A DNA stretch of 16,527 nucleotides from Mucidula mucida (GCA_015501055.1 JADNYV010000750.1:1-16527); one strand, 5' to 3'. Positions 1 to 10,463 are shown, numbered from the stretch's first letter. Notes: generated by a model from the sequence alone, not told the origin. Program-made: numbers and translations.

Positions 1-1447
1 TTGTCAACAACAGTTCTCGTATACCATATCTCCATCGGAACGTAATATGTTGTCAACAATTGTTCGAATAAAGTATGCGATTGCGTGGACTCCATAGATA
101 ACTTTGACTGAGCCTCAACAGTAGCTTCGTCATCAGAGCCCTTTCACTCCAAATAAAAAAGCGGTACATGTACAAGAAGCAGTTGTACGTACCGATACAC
201 TTTCGTAGAGAAACTTGCGAAAAAGGTTCCACTTCCAGCCATACCGGCTACTTCGACGAGAGCCTTGTCAATCTCGCGCGGATCCACCACGTCCTCGTCT
301 GTATTCTGCTTGCGTGTTGTAGAGTGAAATAAGGGTACTGGAGGATTATTCGTGGTTTCAGAGAGCTGACTGATATGAATTAATGGCAACAAGGGCAATG
401 AAGAGACATACCTTTCGTTTCATAGATCTTTCTTCCTCCCAGCTGTCGAGTAATCCCTTTACGACGCGATCACATTCGTCGAGTAATTTCTTCACAACGC
501 TGTTCATCTTCCCAGCGCCGTAGTACTTTTCCACCACTGGTTGGTGCTGATCAACTATGATTGCAATGCTTTCAAACAGAGCAGTTAATGCAGTTGTGAA
601 ATACATAGGAGATGATGCTAAATAAATGTTGAGTAAAGGGCGTGTTCTGATCACTGACACTGACTTTTGGCAGAAGCTGGTGCTCTAACTCTGACAAGAT
701 CGACGACAAATGCCGCATAAGCCTGTAGACCCTCCTCTTCCCAGCCTATAGAAGGGAAGAGTTTGAAGAAGCGACTGGTAGCTGCCGAGTCTCGCGAACG
801 AGATGCCTCCTCAAAGTTACGTTGAAATATTGAAAGGAGATGCTCGCGCGCAGCTTGTAGTGTTTGAGCCGGGGGTAGATGACTTTCAGACGTAGGCTAA
901 CAATAGTCAAGGGTGGAAATACAGTAAATGGATACGACACGTACCACGGCGAATTCAGCGAATGGACCGGATATGACCTCGGGCGGTAGTGACATGACGC
1001 GTGCACAGTGTCTCGAGGCAGATTCCCAGTCTTTGGTCTCGATGGAGGCCTGTAGCGCAGAGAGAGAGGACTGTCGGAAATCAGAGACTATGTTCAATGC
1101 CAGAAACAACGGAGACAGACTCGGAGCTCGATAACTTGGCCGACACGGTCTCCAGATTCGCGGATTCGCCTCATCTCTTCGTCGAGCGAGCGAACGCGGA
1201 GGCCGACGCGGTCCGCTGTCTTTGCCGTCGCGTCGACGTTGTGTTGAAGAGCAGATGCATGTTCATGAAGGTCGTTGAGACTGGGCAATAGCGATGAGAG
1301 TCGGTCGAGGGAGACGATGATGGGCTGGCGGTCAGAAAGGAGGTCACCAAGCGTGTTCTCGAGCTGTGTGTGTTCAGCCTGTAGCGCCGACAGAGCCGAC
1401 AGAATATCCGCCAAATTCGTGAGCTTTCGTGGATCTGCACGAGCCAT
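1..1447 (-). CDS. COG4: Conserved oligomeric Golgi complex subunit 4, 5' part (runs off left edge)
   Basis: COG4 is a lobe A subunit of the COG tethering complex, which acts at the Golgi in retrograde vesicle traffic and works with SNAREs and Sly1-type proteins. Six exons fit by splice signal and phase: 1447-1121, 1070-945, 896-665, 617-412, 365-189 and 140 to the left edge. They give about 402 residues with no frame break. Introns are 46-50 nt. The N-terminus is a heptad-like helical region (LDRLSSLLPSLNDLHEHA, then RVGLRVRSLDEEMRRIRESG) ending in RVGQVIELR, as in fungal COG4. Downstream come QTLQAAREHLLSIFQRNFEEA, a SIGWEEEGLQAYAAFV block, the VVEKYYGAGKM block and DPREIDKALVEVAGMAG. The last visible exon has LLTTYYVPMEIWYTRTVVDK, a strongly conserved COG4 stretch. 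The start is the first ATG of the open exon. The C-terminal half lies outside the window. The donor of the fifth intron (GTACAA at 188) is the least certain junction. Confidence 0.92.
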
Positions 1448-1919
1448 GTCTGCTTAGTCATCGTGTGCTACCGGCTCCTACTGTAATCACAATGGCTGTT
1501 CAACAATCTCGTCAAATGTATGTCCTCTATCTTCCCCTCCAGTGGTGGTCATTGTCATTGCGTTTTCATTGCATGGACTGGGTTGCTCTAGGTCAATTCA
1601 GACTCGATACAGACCAGCTCAAGCTTCAAGACGTGAGGATACTGCAAACAGATTGTCTGAGGCTTGAACTGTTGAAGACCTGACAGCGAAGCAAAGACGA
1701 TTGACTATATATACTAGACGTCGGGCTTGCTTTTTCTAGTAGTTGTTGATCCTTGTAGGTCCCTCTGCGGGCGTGAAAGGAGGCGCTGTAGTCTATTCTG
1801 AATATTTACCTCCGTACTCGTCATGCATCTCGACCACTGTTCTCTCATCTTTGCGCGTGGTAGGCTCCTAGGACGGCGACAGAGAACAGTGGGGCCTGGT
1901 AACCACGAGACCCGCTTCC
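1448..1919. promoter_or_regulatory. Divergent intergenic region, COG4 / secreted protein gene
   Basis: This stretch separates the COG4 start (minus) from the secreted-protein gene (plus), so it should hold both promoters. A TATATATA run lies at 1706-1713, about 210 bases before the ATG at 1920. That is far for a fungal TATA box unless the 5' UTR is long. A possible tiny spliced ORF lies at 1492-1667 and is listed separately. I see no tRNA, repeat or mobile element. Confidence 0.5.
1492..1667 (+). CDS. Possible tiny spliced ORF, 33 residues, unknown
   Basis: The ATG at 1492 sits in a very good fungal initiation context (ATCACAATGGC). A GTATGT donor follows at 1518, and an intron ending CTCTAG at 1591 (74 nt) joins in phase to an exon 1592-1667 that ends in TGA. 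The product would be MAVQQSRQM followed by SIQTRYRPAQASRREDTANR and LSEA. It is basic and polar, with no signal peptide or membrane segment. I do not recognise it. The first codon is only 44 bases from the COG4 start on the other strand, so it would sit inside the shared promoter. It may be a short peptide gene, the first exons of something longer, an upstream ORF, or chance. There is no strong branch site in the intron. Confidence 0.22.
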
Positions 1920-3426
1920 ATGTCCAAATATAACCATTCCCGCCTTTCCCTCATACCACCACCATCTCCACAAAAATTCGTTCTTCAACGCATAATGCTC
2001 ATCACCGTCTCTCTTTTATCCCTACTATCGCTCTTCTCTACCAACTTACTGGTAGAGGCCCGTCCTTGCCTCGCCTCGGACATTAACTGGAATCTCTTGG
2101 CATTTGGCTTCGATGGCAAGGACTATAACGCTGGCACCATTGACAGCTGGTCCTCGGGTACGGAAAACGGGTCTCTGGGTCGTAACAGTGCTCAACATGT
2201 AGTATAGGATCCGCCTCTGAAATAACTGCAGACGGCCGACCGTGAGTGCTGCGGCGCTGTGCTTTTTTTGGCTTACACTGACGTTTCCGCACAGGGCCTT
2301 CGATGGCGAGAACACAACATGTTACCTCTCTCAAGTGCGTGCGAGTCGGCCATATGTTGCCGACACTATTAACGTCCCTCTAGTTCTTCAACGCTGTCTA
2401 TGTCGTTAACGGCGATGCTGCCAACCCATCTGACATTTACATTTATGACGCCGCTAACAAGGCATGGTCGAAACAGACCACGACCACAGGATCCTTCGAT
2501 ATATCGTCGGCCACGATGATTCTTGACCATGACACGAACCTTTTCTGTCCGTCTATTCCACGTCGATCCACATACGGCATGAACCCTGACTTTACATAGA
2601 TGCGGTCGCAAAGTCCGAAATGTGGGCGCTTGACATGGGCTCTCTCGCCACTGCCAACTCAACGGCACTTGAATGGGTCGACGTTTCAGCTGTGGGATTC
2701 TCAAACCTTCCCAGCAACTACGATCCTACCATCGCCATCGCTCAGAACCACATCCACTTCATGGGCGTTCAGGCCGGCTCGGCAGACATCTTCGTTATTC
2801 ACTGTGAGTGTGCTTTCCAGCTCTTGGCTCTAATGTTAATATCGATCGCTATTCAGTCTCGTACTTCCAACCTGAAGTTCAGTCATATGGCGCAGAGTTC
2901 CCTGCTACCCACGGTCAGGCACCTTCCTTCTTCATGGATTCTGGCGTGCAACAGGAATTCGCCTACATTCCCGATGGCGGCTCGAATGTTTACGTTGTGA
3001 ATGTCGAGGTATGTTGCGGCCTTCTTATCTTCGTTCACAAAGAATAACTCCCCCTTCTAGACCAATTCCACCAAAACTCTCGCCGGCCCGTCATCTCAAG
3101 CCTCGGATGCCTCCTACTACGCCACGGTCAACGCTCTTCTGCAGTTGTCGTCTGATGGCGCGGTAACGTACATTCCGTACGACGCCAGCTCTTCGGACGC
3201 TTCTTCTGCCTCATGGAGTTCGGTGGCGAACCTCGCCAGCGTTGCTACCGTCTCATCCTCATCATCATCAGTCTCATCCAGTGGAACGAAAACTGCCAAA
3301 GGCTCCGTTTCAACAAATGGTTCATCTAGTGGTGACAGCGACAACGGGGTTCGGGAACAGAGTGTCGTGATGGGTGGCCTTTTCATGTCGCTCCTCTTTG
3401 GCACTTTTGGAATGCTCTTATTCTGA
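1920..3426 (+). CDS. Secreted, Ser-rich, probably GPI-anchored protein with kelch-like extracellular region
   Basis: Seven exons fit by phase: 1920-2157, 2208-2241, 2295-2334, 2384-2546, 2600-2803, 2857-3008 and 3061-3426. Introns are 49-53 nt. The product is 398 residues from the ATG at 1920, or 373 from the ATG at 1995. The second start places a clean signal peptide at the N-terminus (MLITVSLLSLLSLFSTNLLV, then EA before the mature start), so I prefer 1995 as the functional start. The mature part has blade-like stretches (FFNAVYVVNGDAANPSDIYI, then YDAANKAWSK; DHDTNLFYAVAKSEMWALDM) resembling kelch or galactose-oxidase-type propeller proteins, but no textbook kelch GG motif. A low-complexity Ser region (about 3180-3345) follows, then a short polar spacer and a hydrophobic C-terminal tail (MGGLFMSLLFGTFGMLLF). 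That order is typical of a GPI-anchor signal. Similar proteins of unknown function occur in mushroom genomes; this is from memory and was not searched. The likely site is the cell wall or plasma membrane surface. Confidence 0.82.
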
Positions 3427-4604
3427 TTTAGCTGGCTAAAACAGACTTGGTGACATAGCATGGACATTGGACTGCATTATAGCACGGTTGGGACATCTTT
3501 AGTGCTAATACCCTACCTGAACGCAGTTTTACCCACAATAATCAGCATTTACTTCAACCTAAATCAGTTCGTCGACAGTTGAGTTCCTCTGGCGACTGGA
3601 TCGATGATTATTCAACGGTACGCTTACCCCGAACCTCACTCTAGCTTGTTCTGAGCTATCGACATCGCTCCCTTTGTGCGTTGGGTCGGCCTCTAGCTAA
3701 AATTAAATTGGATTTCGCCCCAATCCCTGCAACTGTACAGGATTCTCAAGTGTAGTCGGACCTTGCGCATTTGACGATCTGATCCTCTCGCTGAGTGCCG
3801 TGTCCTCGAGAAGCAATTGTCAGGGTATTGTCCTCGTGCTTTTCGCAATGTTGCTTTGATGCGCATCAAGTATGTCCTGTGCCCGCATGCATTGACATAT
3901 GCCTCCTTCACTGCCTGCGGCCTCCTGACATATCCTTAGACTGTGAAAGTCGAGTAACCGGTAGGCACCGAGCCCGCCATGCGCACTTTTACGTCCGCTC
4001 AAGCGAAATGAGGTTCGCGAGTTCGGAAGATACCGACGCTAAGATATCGGATTTTGCCTCGACGCGCGAAAATGATGGGATTGGAGGGGGCACGGTGCGT
4101 AAGCTACGAATGCTGTGGAGGACGCGATTGGTTCCAAGGCAGCCCATTGTCGCCACCGCCACGAGTGAGTGAGCCACGATCAGCAGCTCAGAGTGAGTGC
4201 ACCCTGAGGTGTCGTCACTGATCATGATCGCAGACGAGATGTTGCGATGTTATCTTCAGGGCATTTAGTTGCCTCGAGGCTTGCAGAAGACCTACATGGT
4301 GCGGCAGCTACTGCATATACTTCCAGATGATTCCTCTATCGGACACGAGTTGCAGGGATCCATTGCGCAATTATACGGATCTAGCTATCCTTAGCCGGAC
4401 CCGCCCTGATAATGGACTGATGCGCCTGGCTACAGTCAGGTTTCGCTCCACCCCATCCCCCCCCCAAGGACACCTTTGACTTTCTGCACCAACGTGGAAA
4501 TTTAATTCCCCGTCTGATGACTGTACATGGCCGGGTCCAAATCTGATGTTTTATCGATGACACGGCGCGATTCGCCGACCCTGAGGATTCTCAGTGCAGT
4601 TGTG
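3427..4604. other. Gene-poor intergenic stretch, about 1.2 kb
   Basis: No convincing gene was found on either strand. Open frames such as 3795-4172 (plus) and 3989-4225 (minus) overlap each other, lack conserved motifs, and have no splice-linked neighbours that extend them. A C9 homopolymer lies at 4457-4465 inside a C-rich tract. The left part should hold the 3' UTR of the secreted-protein gene, and the right part the promoter of the 4686 gene. Confidence 0.6.
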
Positions 4605-4613
4605 TATATATAT
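4605..4613 (+). promoter_or_regulatory. Candidate TATA box for the gene at 4686
   Basis: The run TATATATAT lies 73-81 bases upstream of the ATG at 4686. That is a usual distance for a TATA element followed by a short 5' leader in fungi. The call rests on position and composition only. Confidence 0.4.
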
Positions 4614-4685
4614 CAGTCTACGATATGCTCGGTTCTTGACCAGCTGCTCTGCGAACCGCGCTCTGACGAGCCCCACGACACTATC

Positions 4686-5363
4686 ATGACGGTGTACACT
4701 CTCCCGCTCTTCCTTGAAGACAAGACTGGTTCCATCACGTCCGGATCTGAATTCGTGGATATACATGACCGCTTGCGCCTTCTCTATAAGCGCACCAGTA
4801 ACTCCCGGGACCTCTACATGGTCTACAATCTCTCGTCGACAACCCCATCGTCTCCGTACAATATGGCGCTCATGGCGCTCGACTTTGGTCTGCATACCAT
4901 CACGTTTGATTCCGGGATGCGCGTTCTCCCAATGAAGAAATGGTGTTCCAAGTCTTCAAGGTGAATACTCATTCCGTGTTCGAGAATTTCTTCTGATAAT
5001 CCATCAGCGGGCGCAAATTCACTGCGTCCGATGCGCAAGAGTATTTGTGGGCGTGGCGCGTTCAGGAAGGACAGGAATGGACGGTACGCATTCATGTTAA
5101 TCGGCTTTGATAGTACTGACTTGGGATGCAGTGCACGAACACGAATGGATATTTGGTGGCATATTATTCCCTCAAGAGTCCTGGGGAACCCAATTATGAA
5201 GGCTCATCAGGCTGCACGTTGACTGTCGACGAGGCCTTCTCGCATTTAGCACCTGGTAAGTGGTCATATGAACTTTTCGCTGTATCCCGATCCTCATGAC
5301 CGGTCAGAATATCTTGCATCGTTGATGATTGTGCGGTGGTCGAAAGAGCGCGGCGGCATATGA
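4686..5363 (+). CDS. Conserved basidiomycete protein of unknown function, DUF6593-like
   Basis: Four exons fit in phase: 4686-4960, 5008-5083, 5132-5255 and 5308-5363. Introns are 47-52 nt, and the last has a consensus GTAAGT donor. The product is 176 residues with no signal peptide or membrane segment. Conserved-looking blocks are LDFGLHTITFDSG, GRKFTASDAQEYLWAWRVQE, EWTCTNTNGYLVAYYSLK, GCTLTVDEAFSHLAPEYLAS and a C-terminal LMIVRWSKERGG. This layout (beta-rich core with a W-x-W centre, a 'C-T-N-x-x-G-Y-L-V-A-Y-Y' strand and a helical end) matches the small DUF6593-type proteins expanded in mushroom-forming fungi, some of which look tubby-C-like. The family assignment is from memory and tentative; the gene model itself is firm. 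The open frame runs upstream to 4527 with an earlier ATG, but the ATG at 4686 fits better: the conserved protein begins there and a TATA-like run lies upstream of it. Function unknown. It is convergent with the transcription factor gene. Confidence 0.8.
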
Positions 5364-5737
5364 ACTCGAGGCATGACATGTGTCCATGATATCGATGATC
5401 TTCACGACAACCTACTTCTTTCTGTTGTATCATAGCTGTATCTTCTTCTTGACTTATCGTACACTGTATATACATATCATTATTACTTACTTGTACATAG
5501 CGCACCCTAGTATAAACACTATAAAGTGAATGTTTGTAACGATAACTGAACGAAAGTAAGGGTAGCATTGAATGCGTGAAGAAGAAGAGGTATCGATCTG
5601 AGAAGGGCTACATATTTGTTTGCTAAAAGTACACTGGCAACGAGGCCAAATACATCCCAAAAAAGGCGGACAATAAATTAACGGAAAGTCGTGACTATGC
5701 ATCATGGGCTGAACACGTCGAGGTAAAGTTCTAGACT
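5364..5737. other. Convergent 3' intergenic region
   Basis: This stretch lies between the stop of the 4686 gene (plus) and the stop of the Zn2Cys6 factor (minus), and should hold both 3' UTRs and polyadenylation sites. It is AT-rich around 5455-5530 and has an AATAAA-like element near 5670 (GGACAATAAATTAACGG). No gene was seen. Confidence 0.55.
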
Positions 5738-8700
5738 TCAGAGAGACCTTCTGAAGTGTCCATCAGAAGTCGTCGAAGCGTATGCAGCCTGGAGTCGCTT
5801 TTGCAGTTCGGCGCAGTAATGTTGGTGTGCTAACAGAAATAAATCGATGTGGTCGCAGGAAGGCGGCGATCACTTACTGGCACAAGGCCATAGGGTATTG
5901 ATGAAGTCCAATGGGTACGTAATGGCTCTTCCTAGCTCAAGAGCAGAATACAGTGTTCGATCGTGGTTCCAGAGACGAAGGCACCTGCGAGGTTCTCAGT
6001 TTTGGCCGCCGAAAGAAGAAAAATGCTTACAGTGCAAGTTGGGTAGCAAACCATGTAGCCTGGTACGGACGCCGAGCCAGTTGATTGGCTGCACCGGATT
6101 GTTGGATGGAGAAAGTGGCGCGCTTAACGATTTCCTGCTGGAAGTAAACTATAGCGGAATGAGCTTAAACGCGTATTTGGCGATAGAGGTTATAGATACC
6201 CCATTCTTCCGCCTGCTTGGGAGTGAAGGCTGGACCGGGTGCGCTGGGTAGTCCATGTAAGCTACATAAGGGAATGAGACGGCAGTTAGAAGGAACGTAC
6301 ACGGACTCGGGGACTAGAACCGACCTTCGCAAGGCCTGCGTTATCGCCATACGACAACTAAACCATTCAGTTAGTATTCGTCGTTCTATCCCGAACTTTT
6401 ATAGTTACGGAAAGGACAAAACTCACTTGTATATGTACTCCTTGCACATCCACATCACCGTCGTGTCCAAATTACACTGGTGTGCCTCTAACGCGTCTTG
6501 AATAGCCTGAGCTTCGTTCCAGGATTCCTGTGCGTATTCCGCTAGGTCTTCACCGTCGCGGGTGCCAAACAACGAAGTGCGCCGAATACCGTCACAGAAG
6601 CACCATAAGAGCAAGGAGCGACAATATAGCGCCCAGACACTATCCTTTGGAGAAGGGGCATCGGCCGCGCGATATGGTGGCGACACTCGATCAACGGCTT
6701 CGCCAGGGAAGAGGAGGGCATACTAGATGGAAATCAGCTGGTACATGAGTACATATCTGGCGAGCGTACGTTGCCTGGATCACAAATGAACAGACGGGGC
6801 ATGCTTGTATCTCTCTCTTCCACCGCACATTGAATACTATACTGTGCGGCGAGTCCTAGAGCCGACCAACAGAGTCGCCGGCATTCCTCGTCACGCATCT
6901 CGTTGAGGGTCCAGTTTGTATCCCAAGGAAGGGGATACACGTAAGTTTTTGAAGGATCCGGCAGACGTGCAGGATCGGGAGGAGTGCACACACATGAAGA
7001 CTGAGGGCCGATTATTGGCGGATGTGATGAGTTACTCATCGGGGTGGCACGCAAGGCACAGAGCGCGAAGAGAATCTAGTGACGTCCCGGTCACCTTCGT
7101 CCAAAGTCGTAAGGGTAAGAAGCCGGATAATGTTGTCGAGACGCAAGAGAGCTTGTTCGATACGCCTAGGGTCATGTTCCGGGTGCAAAGAGGTTTCGAA
7201 GAGTGTCAAAATCTGAAAGTTATTCAGAAAGCCTGCGGCGGACGCTGTGAAACATTACTGACCAGTGCAGCTTCCGCCAAAGTAGCGTCCACCCAATGAC
7301 TTTCATAAGCGGCATCCAGGGCGTGTTCAGCAAGGGTGCGGAGATACATAGCCCTTTCAACTTGATCACTAATAGACTTCCCAGGAGCAGGCATATTTCC
7401 GCCGGAACGCATAAGAGTCGACATAGCCATGCCTGCGAGCACAAAGGACGGCTGAACGCTGGTAGGGTCGTTCGACAGTCGCTCGAGGAACTTCTCTATG
7501 TTGATAAACGAAAGATGTTGAGGCGCAGATTTGAATCTGTGGTCACAATCAGCAGGGGCAGATGTAATAACAGGAAGACGTACAAGTAATGCAATTCTTC
7601 GCCGATATCGCGGAGAGTGTAGGATCGAAGAAAGTCATCCCACCATGTGCGCTGCTCTGTATTCAGAGAAGCCGGCCGAGGAAATTTGGGATGATCGGAG
7701 GAAAAGGTATTCATACCACCCATCTTCGAATACGGATGCGATGGTTGTGGGTGATTGTACGCAGAAGTGTGAGAATTTGGATAGCTGGAATTTCGGCGAA
7801 GAGCCTCAATCTACGCGAAGAAATTTCAGACGGAGAGGTACGAAAATCAGCACGCCAACATTACCGACCTTGTCGTCGTCGCTTTCAATCTTTTGTCGAA
7901 TGTCTTTCTTCTCTGTGCGCTTGCGCTTGGGAGGCGGTACTGTATCTGCACCACTATCGTCTGTGGGCCTTTTCTTGCAGCTACGTTGTCTTGTCCCTGG
8001 CCTTTTATCGGGCCCGCGCCGTTTGGGTACTGCATCATATTCACAGACATTTGACCTGCGGACACAATTGTTGCACACGGGACGTGTAGAGTCGCAGCGT
8101 ATCTTCCGACCACGGCTACCGAAGCGATGTCTAAGCCTTGGATACGAAAGATAGAAAAGGGAAAAGACGTACCACTGGCGACAGGCTATGACAACAGAAG
8201 ATACCTCTCTCCTTGCAGCATTTGATGACGTGGTGGTAGTGGGGGATGTAGCGGGCGATTCGGAGGCAGGGAGAGGCCCCGAGACCCTTCTACTATCTTC
8301 GTTAATTGAGACGGATGGCATAGGTCGGTGATAGTTTGAATCATGGGATGGCAACCGTCGTTCAGAAGACTGAGAATGGTACCGGTAGTCGATCCCAGAT
8401 TGGCGAGGAGAGATTGGGGATGGGATATATGAGGAAGTTAAGTGGGAATTGGAGCGAGAGGACGACGCGAAGGGTCCCGACCCATATTCGTCGGAGGTGG
8501 GACTCGGTATTTCTAGAGCGGCGTCGATTAACGGAGGCTGTTGACCAACCACCGGCGGCAAGTAGTCAAATTGGGTATGTTGCGGTATTAGCTGGTGATC
8601 TTGGTGATGGTACCGGACTTTATTGCGAAACTAAACTGAGAACTGGAGAGCCAAAGCAAACGCAGAACGTACAACTGTCATTGGGAGGATAGGCCCCGAA

Positions 8701-8754
8701 GCCTGGCGAGTGCAGTTCTGAGCCTTCAGAGCCTGATTGTGGCCCGTCGTCCAT
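5738..8754 (-). CDS. Zn2Cys6 fungal transcription factor
   Basis: Thirteen exons fit by phase: 8754-8673, 8599-8173, 8115-7869, 7810-7584, 7536-7263, 7212-7051, 7000-6770, 6722-6427, 6357-6301, 6261-6200, 6148-6031, 5984-5878 and 5829-5738. They give about 793 residues. After a Ser/Pro-rich N-terminus (about residues 1-155), the junction of exons 2 and 3 creates the binuclear zinc cluster ACRQCRGRKIRC, then CNNC and VC (C-x2-C-x6-C-x6-C-x2-C-x6-C). A basic linker rich in Lys/Arg (RRGPDKRPGTRQR, PPPKRKRTEKK) follows and probably serves as a nuclear signal. The rest is the long helical regulatory region of this family: WWDDFLRSYTL, LAGMAMSTLMRSGG, ILTLFETSLHPEHDPRRIEQ, EECRRLCWSALGLAAQY, LCRS-type WALYCRSLLLW, ESWNEAQAIQDALEAHQCNL, FTPKQAEEWVYFQQEIVKRA and RRPYQATWFATQLALCLRLW. 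The junction at 7051/7000 needs an intron with a weak GTGCCA donor, or marks a frameshift. Target genes cannot be told from the sequence. Confidence 0.85.
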
Positions 8755-10389
8755 GCTGATCTGTAGGGGAGTGTAGAGCTCGCTGGACGGACGCGCGACC
8801 ATAGAAGATGGGAAGTGGATTGGGAAACACGAGAGATATCCAACCTGCACAGTAATGAGGCGTTTAGCATGGAGCCACGCGATTGCCCACGGTCGATAAG
8901 GAACAAGAAATGAAGTTCTCCAATAGAAAATCAGAAGATCGAATCCAGACTTGACACCCTTGGCGGTGAAATTTTGCAGAAACAGCCATGCAAAGCGACC
9001 TAGAGGCCGCTGGGATAGTCAGTAGCGTGGCAAAGAGTTTCCTCAATGTTTTGTCGCGTTTTTACACCAGAGGACACTTAGAGGAGAGCAGGAAACGCGA
9101 CCAGGGTGACTGCCTTTGTGAGAAAAATTCTCTCATGCCAATCGGGCCATCAAACCTTGCCGGCCCGGACCGAATCACATGAGCGGAAGTATATTGCGCT
9201 TGCCGTTTTGGGACGTATGATGCTGCGGAACTTTTGTGCCTGGATCAGATAGCATCGTCGACGCGCAAAGTTGGACCGGAATGCGTCAAGACACGCCAAA
9301 ATACGACTACCTCTCCGCGTGTTAATTCGCCTCTTGCAACTACCAGCTGTCTTCTATACAACGCGACCGTCAAAGGCGCTAAACGTGAGTATACTTCCGT
9401 ATGCCCCATATGTCAAACGTCGGTCTCTGTTGTGGCATCTCGCTTCTTTTAGTCGGTGCGGGGAAGAAGGCGGGATCAGTGTAAAGTCTGTCGGTTCCGA
9501 ATCGTGCGAGCCGAGGAAAGGTAAATCTCGTCAATACTCCCGAATCGAGCGTTCCTTTACGTCCACTACGAACGATTTCATATGTTTAAGAGTCGTACTC
9601 CGGTGAGAATCGCTCAACCTCGCTGTCGCGCAGTATAGACGGCATTTACTTGATGCTCCGAGCTTCCTCCCAAATTGCATGCCGGCATACCTGCCACACC
9701 TTTTACACACTGTCCTGCGTTTGGTTCTTCGTCACGAAGGTAATCGAACTCTCAAAATTACTGCTTCAAGTTCAAGTTATATCTGTACTTGCCATTGGCT
9801 TTAATCGAACCTCTTTGCCCTCGGGATGATGCTTGACGGACTTCATCATCAAGATCTGTTCAGAGATTTTAGTGATATATACTACTGTCTATGTATTTGA
9901 CGCCAAGTCTGTTTTTTTTACAAGAGTACTCACTGATATGAAGATTGGGAAGACGAGATTCTCAGAGTATTTCAGAGTCTCAATCGGATGATCAAAGTTA
10001 CTTTGCGGTCTGGATTCCAGATATCTGCTACTACATACTCAAACATGCATAGAGCAGCGTTTCAAGTCTCGACAAATCGCTGCTGCTAGCCGTGGAGCTA
10101 TATTTGATGGAGTGTGTAGTAGTGGGGCAGATCTCTTCCACTGGACTCACTGGTGACTGTGTTGGGAGGAAAAACTTTCGCATCGCAAAGAATACCTAAT
10201 AATGCAGCAAAGGCACGCAGAATGAAGAAAGTTTGAGCTGCGAGGGACAAAATAAGTACATCAAATGCAACGAGGTTGAGACGTACGAAACAACCAGGGA
10301 TTACTTAAAGCGAAAGCAGCACATGACGTCGCTTAATGTGACTGCCTGCCCGACTTGTTTTCCGACTCCATTTCTTGCTGTCGTCCACG
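8755..10389. promoter_or_regulatory. 1.6 kb divergent promoter region, Zn2Cys6 factor / histidine kinase
   Basis: The two genes are transcribed away from each other, so both promoters lie here. No gene is supportable: open frames near 8988-9182 and 9234-9606 lack conserved motifs and splice partners. Visible elements are a CGG-N6-CCG inverted half-site pair at 9161-9172, T-rich tracts near 9910-9920, and short upstream ORFs just before the kinase start at 10323 and 10336. No tRNA or repeat was seen. Confidence 0.5.
9161..9172. promoter_or_regulatory. Candidate Zn2Cys6 binding site, CGG-N6-CCG
   Basis: CGGCCCGGACCG is an inverted CGG pair with a six-base spacer. That spacing is known for Ppr1-type binuclear cluster proteins. 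It lies about 400 bases upstream of the zinc-cluster gene and about 1.2 kb upstream of the kinase. A single such site can arise by chance. Confidence 0.25.
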
Positions 10390-10463
10390 ATGGCGACCTC
10401 AATTTACTCTCAGGACCCCTTGAGGTCTCACTTAATTGCAGTGCTGTCGGCCTACGAGAATAG
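10323..10463 (+). other. Upstream ORF overlapping the histidine kinase start
   Basis: An ATG at 10323 opens a 46-codon frame that ends at TAG 10461-10463. It overlaps the kinase ATG (10390) out of frame. A second ATG at 10336 is followed at once by TGA, forming a start-stop element. If the mRNA begins upstream of 10323, both would reduce initiation at the kinase start. The transcription start is not visible. Confidence 0.35.

Noticed and set aside
1..58. TTGTCAACAA occurring twice, as a possible operator or repeat
   Set aside because: Both copies are inside a COG4 coding exon and encode different residues in conserved blocks, so this looks like chance.
3250..3275. TCA/TCC trinucleotide run resembling a microsatellite
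   Set aside because: It is explained by the serine-rich region of the secreted protein; it is imperfect and short.
3795..4172. 125-codon plus-strand open frame in the gene-poor stretch, with a 78-codon minus-strand frame overlapping it
   Set aside because: Neither has conserved motifs, a signal peptide or in-phase neighbouring exons. Both look like chance open frames.
4457..4465. C9 homopolymer as a possible functional element
   Set aside because: A single short homopolymer in noncoding DNA with no partner element. It is mentioned in the intergenic entry only.
7531..8154. 207-codon plus-strand open frame
   Set aside because: It lies antisense to exons 3-5 of the Zn2Cys6 factor, whose minus-strand reading has the full zinc cluster and family blocks. 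The plus reading has no recognisable motif.
9234..9606. Two overlapping plus-strand frames of 72 and 111 codons in the TF/kinase intergenic region
   Set aside because: They are Arg/Ser-rich without structure, contradict each other in frame, and have no splice partners.
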